From NCBI RefSeq assembly GCF_007747795.1, contig NZ_CP036275.1, positions 682,001 to 746,000 on the forward strand: a DNA stretch of 64,000 nucleotides, written 5' to 3'. Below the pieces are notes generated by a model. That model was not told where the DNA came from and ran no database searches. It worked only from the letters and a program-made list of their open reading frames with translations. The stretch's first letter is position 1. The number at the start of each line of letters is the position of its first letter. Source of the DNA: Maioricimonas rarisocia (GTDB lineage: Bacteria > Planctomycetota > Planctomycetia > Planctomycetales > Planctomycetaceae). Both the position numbers and the translations under genes were made by a program. Shown piece by piece: positions 58,102 to 64,000 of the stretch.

Positions 58102-58658
58102 GCCGGGCGGACCTCGCGAAAGAGCATGACTGGGGCTGGCGTCAGACATCTGGCGGCCAGCCCTTTTCTGTTGTCAGCCGTGAAAAGCCCTTTTGACCGG
58201 CCGGTTGGAACCAGCCCTGCGGCACCCAATCGCTTCCCGGCGAGACTGGTACGTGGGCTTCGGGATAAATACCGTCCGCTGCTTCTCGCCCCCCCGAGCT
58301 GACGCTCGGAGCTCGCCTGTGGTGGCAGGGGCCGGCTATTGCCGGCCGACAAACGGACCTGCAACTCGGCCGGTTGGAACCAGCCCTGCGGTACCCACGG
58401 CCTCCTGTCGCTGCGCGACCCCGGTTGGCGAGCAACCGGGGCTACCCGTTGCGCCGCTGGACCTGCGACCGACTTGCTTCCCGGCGAGACTGCTACGTGA
58501 ACGCCGGGATGAATACCGTCCGCTGCTTCTCGAACTCCCGAGCTGACAGGCGAGGCGCGCCTTCGCAGGGGTGCCATGGCCTCGCCTGCGAAGCGGAGTG
58601 GCCATGCCTTTGCCTCGGACCTCACGTTTCGAGCCTCACGCCTGCCTGCCCACGCCCC
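58102..58658. repeat. 557-bp gap with REP-like repeats
   Basis: No gene. Contains two copies of a repeat unit (about 58197-58305 and 58371-58550): CGGTTGGAACCAGCCCTGCGG, then CTTCCCGGCGAGACTG...TACGTG, then CCGTCCGCTGCTTCTCG and CGAGCTGAC. It also holds a copy (58406-58447) of the 42-bp segment found twice near 63 kb, with the palindrome CCCCGGTT-GGCGAGC-AACCGGGG. Dispersed palindromic repeats of this kind are typical of intergenic regions in planctomycetes. Confidence 0.75.
58132..58168 (+). terminator. rho-independent terminator of the coiled-coil gene
   Basis: GGGCTGGC ... GCCAGCCC stem (8 bp) followed by TTTTCTG, 31 bp after the stop codon at 58101. Confidence 0.8.
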
Positions 58659-59603
58659 TCACTCGCTCACGTTCGGAGCGGCTGCTGCCAGAGCACTCGA
58701 TTCCGCGAGCACGTCCGCTTCGAGTTCTTCGACCTTCGCGCGCAGTCGGTCGAGTTCCTGCTCTTTCTCGCGCAACTGGCTCCGCAGACGTTCGAGCCGC
58801 TGCTCAGGATCCGACCGCAGAACCCGGTCAATCACCTCCATCAGCAGCAGAGCCCGCCAGAGCCGCATCGCGGCTCCACGCAGACGAAAGATCCGGGCCG
58901 TCCGCGGCAGCTTCGAGAGCGTCGACGAAACGACCTTCAGACGGGTTATCCGCCCCAGCCGGGCCGCCCGCAGGAATGCGATCAGCGGCAGACAGATGAT
59001 GGCGATGTCGAGCCAGTGTTCCTTGGCGTACGCAACCTTCTTGTCCACGATCGAGATCATCACGATGAACTCGAGCGTGAAGGCAAACCAGACGATGATC
59101 TCGGCCACCTGCAGCACCAGGGCCAGCAGCGGATGCGACTGCATCTGTTCGCTCAGCAGCAGGCTGGCGATCAGCAGCGGCAGCACCAGCAGCGCCACCG
59201 CCAGCATGGGCAGGCTCAGGCTGCGGTGGACCCGCTCCTGCAGCGACTCGTCCGGGATCACCCAACCGACGCAAGGCAGCCATGACTGTCGTCCCGTCGA
59301 ATGGTCGCGGCAGCCGATCCGCAGCGGCGGCAGAAGTCCGCACAGCAGAATGTTCCAGCGGCGACGGTTGGTCCACCACAGGGTCGCTGCTTCCGCCACA
59401 AACAGCGGATAAAGCGCGAGCATGCCCCAGCTGCACAGCGCAGCAATGCCGGCGAAACGCCCCTGGGGATCCTGCACCATGTGGACGTACGTACCGCACA
59501 ACAGCAGAAACAGGCAGCTCGCCGCGAACATCGGCCCGGCCAGCAACTGATCGAGTCGTGCTGGCGCCGCATGCGTCTCGGGTTGTGAGGTGGGGCTGGT
59601 CAT
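58659..59603 (-). CDS. voltage-sensor-like membrane protein without a pore domain
   Basis: 314 residues from the ATG at 59603 (no good ribosome binding site; the ORF opens further upstream). Four to six hydrophobic segments (MFAASCLFLLLCGTYVHM; LCSWGMLALYPLFVAEAA; LPMLAVALLVLPLLIASLLL; LVLQVAEIIVWFAFTLEF; HWLDIAIICLPLIAFL) are followed by an S4-like run with regularly spaced arginines (AFLRAARLGRITRLKVVSS) and RTARIFRLRGAA. The order resembles a voltage-gated channel S1-S4 unit, but there is no pore loop or S5-S6 pair. The C-terminus is a coiled coil (RLRSQLREKEQELDRLRAK). Confidence 0.65.
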   Translation of the reverse strand: MTSPTSQPETHAAPARLDQLLAGPMFAASCLFLLLCGTYVHMVQDPQGRFAGIAALCSWGMLALYPLFVAEAATLWWTNRRRWNILLCGLLPPLRIGCRDHSTGRQSWLPCVGWVIPDESLQERVHRSLSLPMLAVALLVLPLLIASLLLSEQMQSHPLLALVLQVAEIIVWFAFTLEFIVMISIVDKKVAYAKEHWLDIAIICLPLIAFLRAARLGRITRLKVVSSTLSKLPRTARIFRLRGAAMRLWRALLLMEVIDRVLRSDPEQRLERLRSQLREKEQELDRLRAKVEELEADVLAESSALAAAAPNVSE

Positions 59604-59987
59604 TGTGTGCACGGGGTTGGGGGCGATCTCCCTGGCGTGTTCCTGCAGTGGCCCTGCTGACTGTATCGGAGATTCGTGATGCGCGGACAAAGAGAAAACG
59701 CGTGAGTCGGGCCGGTCTTCCCGCGGGAAATCCGGGCGGGGCGTTCCGGCGACCTGTTCCTTCGGCACAAACGGACCGGCAGGGAGAGTGGATCAACAGA
59801 TCGCCGTCAATCTGCCGACCGGGTGCCTCAGATCGCGGCAACGGGCCTTCCGGAGAGGGAGGCAGGGCATTTGCGGCACGCGAAGCTGTTCAGCATGCGA
59901 CGCGGGGGATAGCATGCCATTTCGGGCCGTACTGCACTGCCGGGCCCGATTCTCAACGATTTCGCACTGTACAGGAGTTCCGTTCCC
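59604..59987. other. 384-bp divergent intergenic region
   Basis: Between the leftward voltage-sensor-like gene and purM. No gene, RNA or clear promoter was recognised; an AGGAG ribosome binding site for purM lies at 59973-59977. Confidence 0.4.
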
Positions 59988-61034
59988 ATGTCGTCGCTCT
60001 CCTACAAGGACGCCGGGGTCGACCTCGACCAGTATGCCGAGGCCATGGACCGCCTCCCCGCCCTGATGCGACAGACACACTCGCCACGGGTGATGCCGCT
60101 GGCCGGCGGGTTTGCCGGTCTGTTCCAGCTGCAGGGAGCCGGACACGACTACGAAGACCCGGTGCTCGTCTCGGGGACGGACGGCGTCGGCACCAAGCTG
60201 AAGGTGGCGATTCAGGCGAAGCGGTTCGACACGGTCGGCATCGATCTGGTGGCGATGTGCGTCAACGACTGCCTCTGTCTGGGAGCCGAGCCGCTCTTCT
60301 TTCTCGATTACCTCGCTCTCGATCGGGATGACCCGGAACGAATTGCGGCGCTGGTGAAGGGGGTGACCGACGGCTGCCTGCAGGCCGGTGCGGCATTGCT
60401 TGGCGGCGAAACCGCCATTATGCCCGGCGTGTATGCCGAGGGCGATTTCGACATGGCCGGCTTCTGCGTCGGCGTCGTCGAGAAGAAGGACATCCTGGAC
60501 GGTTCGCAGGTCCAGGCCGGCGACGTCCTGCTGGGCATTCCCTCCAGCGGACTGCACTCCAACGGCTACAGTCTCGTGCGCAAGATCGTCTTCGAGCATG
60601 CCGGTCTGAAGATCGACGAGACGGTGCAGGAACTGGATGCCACTGTCGGCGAGGTCCTGCTTACGCCGACCCGGATCTACGCAGACATCGTCTCGACGGT
60701 GAGGAAGGATGCGGATCTGCGCAGCCAGGTGACGGCCATCGCGCACATTACAGGGGGCGGCCTGGCCGAGAACCTCGGACGCGTCATGCCGGAAGGAGTG
60801 CGCGCACAGATTCAGCTTGGCTCCTGGAAGGTGCCGCCGGTGTTTGGCTGGCTGGCCGGTCTGGGGAATGTCGCTGAGGAGGAAATGCTCCGCGTGTTCA
60901 ATATGGGGATCGGCCTCGTGCTGGCCGTTCGTCCCGCAGCCGTTGACGCCGTTCGCAGTGCCGTCGGAGCCGACGCCGTGGTGCTCGGCACTGCCGTGGC
61001 AGGGGAAACGGGGGCCGAATACCTGCCTGCATGA
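59988..61034 (+). CDS. purM: phosphoribosylformylglycinamidine cyclo-ligase
   Basis: A 348-residue AIR synthetase, step 5 of purine synthesis: it closes FGAM to AIR using ATP. Family motifs: SYKDAGVDLDQ at the N-terminus, GTDGVGTKLKVA (about 64-75), GGETAIMPGVY (about 142-152), GGGLAENLGRVMP, and the C-terminal VFNMGIGLVLAV. ATG at 59988 with AGGAG about 10 nt upstream. Normal length; no partner purine genes nearby. Confidence 0.96.
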   Translation: MSSLSYKDAGVDLDQYAEAMDRLPALMRQTHSPRVMPLAGGFAGLFQLQGAGHDYEDPVLVSGTDGVGTKLKVAIQAKRFDTVGIDLVAMCVNDCLCLGAEPLFFLDYLALDRDDPERIAALVKGVTDGCLQAGAALLGGETAIMPGVYAEGDFDMAGFCVGVVEKKDILDGSQVQAGDVLLGIPSSGLHSNGYSLVRKIVFEHAGLKIDETVQELDATVGEVLLTPTRIYADIVSTVRKDADLRSQVTAIAHITGGGLAENLGRVMPEGVRAQIQLGSWKVPPVFGWLAGLGNVAEEEMLRVFNMGIGLVLAVRPAAVDAVRSAVGADAVVLGTAVAGETGAEYLPA

Positions 61035-61207
61035 GGACAGGCAGGGCAAACTGTTGTGTTTGGGGTGAGTGGTCGTTTCGGGAACAACCTGTTAAGGCAC
61101 GGCCCCCGCGGAACGTGCATCTTGACGCTCTGCTTGCAGATGGCGGATAATTCGATCGACCCGTCGGTCAGGACGATCGAGACCACACGAATTCTGCGGA
61201 GCACGGA

Positions 61208-62548
61208 ATGATCGTGGAATCCGGGGACCTCTCCCCCAAGCTGTACGTTCTCGACACCAACGTCATTCTCCACGACTCGTCGTGCATTCAGAATTTCAAA
61301 GAGAACGACCTCGCCATACCCATCACTGTCCTCGAAGAACTGGACAAGTTCAAAAAGGGCAACAGCGAGATCAACTTCCACGCCCGGGAGTTTCTGCGAC
61401 AGCTTGACGATCTGACCGGCGACGTCCTTGCCGAAAACGGTGCACCTCTGGGCGAGGGGCTCGGCTCGATTCGGGTGGTGCTGGGCAGCGACCCGGAGCC
61501 GCGGCTGCGGTCGGCCTTTCTGCACGACTCCCCCGATCATCGCATTCTCAGTGCGGCACTTCTGCTGCAGCGTAAGGTTCCCGCCGTCCGCGTCGTTCTG
61601 GTCTCGAAGGACTCGAACCTGCGTCTGAAGGCGAAGTCGTTCGGACTCCCCGCACAGGACTACAGCACAGACAAGGCCGAAAGCTTCGATACGTTGTACA
61701 CAGGGCGGCGGATGCTCACCGAGATGCCGGGCGAACTGATCGACCGCTTCTACGACAACGACGGGCAGGTCCCGCTGGAACTGATTCCCCAGGCGGGCGA
61801 TGCCGTCCCCAACGAGAATTTCGTACTCAAGAACGGTTCGAAGTCGGCACTGGCAACTTACCGATCGGCACAGCAGACATTGACGCGGGTCGCCAAGTCG
61901 AGCGCATACGGCATTACGCCACGGAATGCCGAGCAGGCGTTCGCCCTGACCGCACTGATGGACGACGACATCAAGCTGGTCTCGCTGACCGGCAAGCCCG
62001 GTTCGGGCAAGACGATTCTGGCTCTGGCAGCGGCACTGGAGTGCCGGACCCGCTATCGCCAGATCCTGCTCAGCCGTCCCACCGTGCCGCTGAGCAACCG
62101 CGACCTCGGCTTTCTGCCCGGGGACGTCGCGGCAAAGCTCGACCCGTACATGCAGCCTCTGTTCGACAATCTGTCGGTCATTCGTCAGGAGGCGGGTGAG
62201 GGAGAGCGGTCTCAGAAGATCCAGGAGATGCTCGAACTGCAGAAGCTGGAGATCACTCCGCTCGCCTACATTCGCGGCCGCAGTCTGCAGCGGGTCTTCT
62301 TCATCGTCGACGAAGCACAGAACCTGACGCCGCACGAGATCAAGACGATCATCACCCGCTCGGGCGAAGGGACCAAGATTGTCTTTACGGGCGACATCCG
62401 GCAGATCGATCACCCGTGGCTCGACTCGCTCTCGAATGGGCTGACGTACCTGATCAACCGCATGGTGGGGCAGCCGATCTACGCCCACATCACGCTCGAG
62501 AAGAGCGAGCGTTCGCCGCTGGCCGAACTGGCCGCGGATCTGCTGTGA
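61208..62548 (+). CDS. PhoH-like ATPase with N-terminal PIN domain
   Basis: A 446-residue two-domain protein. The PIN RNase-like domain is residues about 10-150 ([13 protein letters not shown] with the first catalytic Asp, [14 protein letters not shown] with Glu, [14 protein letters not shown] with Asp, and [15 protein letters not shown] with a later Asp). The PhoH ATPase domain (about 235-446) has Walker [21 protein letters not shown] and Walker [16 protein letters not shown] with [12 protein letters not shown] after it. PIN-PhoH proteins (PhoH2/YlaK type) are ATP-dependent RNA helicase-nucleases linked to stress or toxin-antitoxin systems in mycobacteria. Start ATG at 61208. Confidence 0.93.
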   Translation: MIVESGDLSPKLYVLDTNVILHDSSCIQNFKENDLAIPITVLEELDKFKKGNSEINFHAREFLRQLDDLTGDVLAENGAPLGEGLGSIRVVLGSDPEPRLRSAFLHDSPDHRILSAALLLQRKVPAVRVVLVSKDSNLRLKAKSFGLPAQDYSTDKAESFDTLYTGRRMLTEMPGELIDRFYDNDGQVPLELIPQAGDAVPNENFVLKNGSKSALATYRSAQQTLTRVAKSSAYGITPRNAEQAFALTALMDDDIKLVSLTGKPGSGKTILALAAALECRTRYRQILLSRPTVPLSNRDLGFLPGDVAAKLDPYMQPLFDNLSVIRQEAGEGERSQKIQEMLELQKLEITPLAYIRGRSLQRVFFIVDEAQNLTPHEIKTIITRSGEGTKIVFTGDIRQIDHPWLDSLSNGLTYLINRMVGQPIYAHITLEKSERSPLAELAADLL

Positions 62549-62682
62549 CCGGGTCACGGGGTGGCCGGGGCGCAGGTTGGACGTCCGGTGTTGCTGACGG
62601 CGTCCATGCAAGCGTGACGTGCGATTGGGCAAGAGACGTCACGGCCCCAGAGTGATGTAGGGCAGGCTCTGCCTGCCGTAGC

Positions 62683-63038
62683 ATGTAGGGTGCTGTCGCC
62701 GCAGGCGACGCACCGATGATGACCAGAACGCGTGTGACATGCGGTTGGTGCGTCACGGAGGTACCCGGGCGAGGGACCTTCACCTCGGGTGGGTTGCCGA
62801 AAGACTGGCTTGCCGTGACACACCCTACGCCGCCGGTCCGTCCCTGAATGCTACGTGCCGGGACCAGTCCCAGCCTACCCTCAAACGCGTCCTGGCGAGC
62901 CCGGAGCGTGAGCTCCGGGATGAGCACCGTCCCTCTTGGGAAGTCCCCGAGCTGACACTCGGGGCTCGCCTGGGCTGAAACACTGGTGACCATGTCGCTG
63001 CGCGACCCCGGTTGGCGAGCAACCGGGGCTACCCGATG
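62683..63038. repeat. large direct repeat, copy 1
   Basis: Runs from ATGTAGGGTGCTGTCGCC to CTACCCGATG. Copy 2 is at 63085-63440, offset exactly 402 bp with no indel and about seven differences by eye (about 98% identical). The first 146 bp are bounded by inverted ends GTAGGGTG (62685) and CACCCTAC (62821-62828). The end contains the REP-like palindrome CCCCGGTT-GGCGAGC-AACCGGGG (62993-63034), also at 58406-58447. Confidence 0.85.
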
Positions 63039-63084
63039 ATGGGCGCTGCACTCGCTGCGCTCGTCCCGACCCCGGCCACCCGGA

Positions 63085-63440
63085 ATGTAGGGTGCTGTCG
63101 CCGCAGGCGACGCACCGATGATGACCAGAACGCGTGTGACATGCGGTTGGTGCGTCACGGAGGTTCCCGGGCGAGGGACCTTCACCTCGGGTGGGTTGCC
63201 GAAAGACTGGCTTGCCGTGACACACCCTACGCCGCCGGTCCGTCCCTGAATGCTACGTGCCGGGACCAGTCCCAGCCTACCCTCAAACGCGTCCTGGCGA
63301 GCCCGGAGCGTGAGCTCCGGGATGAACACCGTCCCTTTTAGGAGGTCCCCGAGCTGACACTCGGGGCTCGCCTGCGCTGAAACGCTGGTGACCATGTCGC
63401 TGCGCGACCCCGGTTGGCGAGCAACCGGGGCTACCCGATG
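63085..63440. repeat. large direct repeat, copy 2
   Basis: Second copy of the 356-bp unit. Differences from copy 1 cluster near the CCGTCCC(T/T)TT(A/G)GGA segment and the CTGA(A)AC(A/G)CTGG segment. The 46 bp between the copies (63039-63084) are unrelated to the unit, so this is a tandem array with a spacer. Confidence 0.85.
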
Positions 63441-63458
63441 CCCCCCGGCTCGCCTGCT

Positions 63459-64000
63459 CTAATCAACAACGTCCGCAGGCGGAGCAGGGCGGTTCGGACG
63501 ATTCGGATCAGGCGGCGTCGGCTTTGGCGGCTCACGGCCCATGCAGGTCGTCTTCAGATCCGCTCCCAGGCCGATCCAGTACTCGCTCCCCTCGGCATAG
63601 GGAACCCAGCCGGCCGAAAAGCCGTGGCTCGCGGCAACATTGCGAGCCGCCAGGTACGTCTCGAACCCGTCGCTGAAGACCCGGAAGTCGATGTAATGCT
63701 GACGGGGATTGAGCTGCTTGAGCCACTGGTTGTACAGCGAGTTGCCGCGAGTGAGCGTCTCGGTCCGGTCGCCTGCGTCCTCGCGATGAAAGACCGCCAG
63801 TCGCGGCTTGGCATCGCCGGCAATGCGGATCTTCAGCTGCACGTATCGGTCGCCGACGAACCGGTTCTCGAACAGCGTGGCCAGCTTCTCGCAGTCGATC
63901 CGTCCGTCGCGGATGAGCGTCCGTAGGGCGGGGCGGATGATCTGCTGGGCTTCACGCTGCAGGCCCTCGGTATTGAGCGGCACGATACGGCCGTTGCTGC
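63459..64000 (-). CDS. protein of unknown function, cut by the right edge
   Basis: The frame continues past 64000: the codons before the GTG at 63983 (SNGRI then VPLNTEG) look coding, so the N-terminus is outside the window. At least 180 residues are visible: a helical start (LQREAQQIIRPALRTLIRDG), an EKLATLFENRFVGDRYVQLKIRI alpha/beta part, an aromatic-rich middle (HYIDFRVFSDGFETYLAAR, GWVPYAEGSEYW), and a Pro-rich C-terminal tail (KPTPPDPNRPNRPAPPAD). No family recognised. Confidence 0.7.
   Translation of the reverse strand, partial: SNGRIVPLNTEGLQREAQQIIRPALRTLIRDGRIDCEKLATLFENRFVGDRYVQLKIRIAGDAKPRLAVFHREDAGDRTETLTRGNSLYNQWLKQLNPRQHYIDFRVFSDGFETYLAARNVAASHGFSAGWVPYAEGSEYWIGLGADLKTTCMGREPPKPTPPDPNRPNRPAPPADVVD

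Larger units (their letters stand above)
62549..63458. other. 910-bp intergenic region filled by repeats
   Basis: No gene: frames crossing it (one of about 300 codons on the minus strand) consist of the repeated DNA read through. It holds two 356-bp near-identical units exactly 402 bp apart and a preceding inverted repeat (about 62656-62690, GGCAGG ... CCTGCC). Confidence 0.7.

Noticed and set aside
62490-63395. 301-codon open frame on the minus strand
   Set aside because: Made mostly of the 356-bp repeat read through twice; its internal protein repeat mirrors the DNA repeat and no coding signal is seen.

Overview
The window is about 62% GC by eye and reads as chromosome of a planctomycete, probably order Planctomycetales. 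The evidence is the two DUF1559 pseudopilin-like proteins paired with small regulatory-domain lipoproteins, a Tat-exported Gfo/Idh/MocA oxidoreductase, many secreted proteins of unknown function, an RGG-rich zinc-ribbon protein beside a cold-shock protein, and a J-like/MshEN membrane protein beside an Hsp70. No rRNA, tRNA or CRISPR array was recognised by eye.

Layout. (1) 0-4.1 kb: a secreted protein, a flavin-dependent halogenase-like oxidoreductase and a Tat-signal oxidoreductase. (2) 4.1-9 kb: an accessory island. It holds a DUF5131 (Gp37/Gp68, three-Cys-motif) gene and its partner TcmP between two near-identical copies of the 3' end plus terminator of the Tat oxidoreductase gene. After them come an XRE/DUF2442 protein, a DUF4160 protein and a DUF91/NucS-like nuclease on the other strand. 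(3) 9.3-15 kb: a secreted zincin, a GspG-like pseudopilin, a large secreted beta-sandwich protein ending in a thioredoxin domain, and a membrane protein. (4) 15-18.6 kb: a tandemly duplicated DUF1559 + lipoprotein module with a conserved leader. (5) 18.6-22.4 kb: two GNAT acetyltransferases, a winged-helix methyltransferase and small membrane proteins. (6) 23-25.2 kb: a lower-GC OLD-family nuclease gene next to what looks like the 3' remnant of a quinoprotein-type gene. (7) 25.3-45.8 kb: housekeeping and secreted functions: threonine synthase, a zinc-ribbon/coiled-coil protein, a coupled glycosyltransferase-DUF2304-glycosyltransferase operon, a lipoprotein, a TIM-barrel isomerase-like protein, CspA with two small neighbours, a K+ channel/RCK protein, a large esterase-like protein, Hsp70, a J-like protein and LysS. 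(8) 45.9-55.1 kb: a complete F-type ATP synthase operon in the order I-like, I-like, a, c, b, b', delta, alpha, gamma, [four-helix-bundle cassette], beta, epsilon, preceded by a good sigma-70-type promoter and a palindrome. (9) 55.3-64 kb: an FHA protein, a coiled-coil membrane protein, REP-like repeats, a voltage-sensor-like membrane protein, purM, phoH, a pair of about 356-bp repeats spaced exactly 402 bp, and a gene cut by the right edge.

The most unusual items are the repeat-bounded TcmP/DUF5131 insertion at 4072-6634 and the four-helix-bundle (S23) gene inside the ATP synthase operon, whose flanks carry inverted arrays of a 7-bp unit (AGGANYY). Several proteins are also atypical: subunits a and b of the ATP synthase have His/Asp-rich insertions, the J-like domain next to Hsp70 lacks HPD, and the HesB/IscA-like protein lacks the iron-ligand cysteines. 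All assignments come from reading motifs. No database search was possible.
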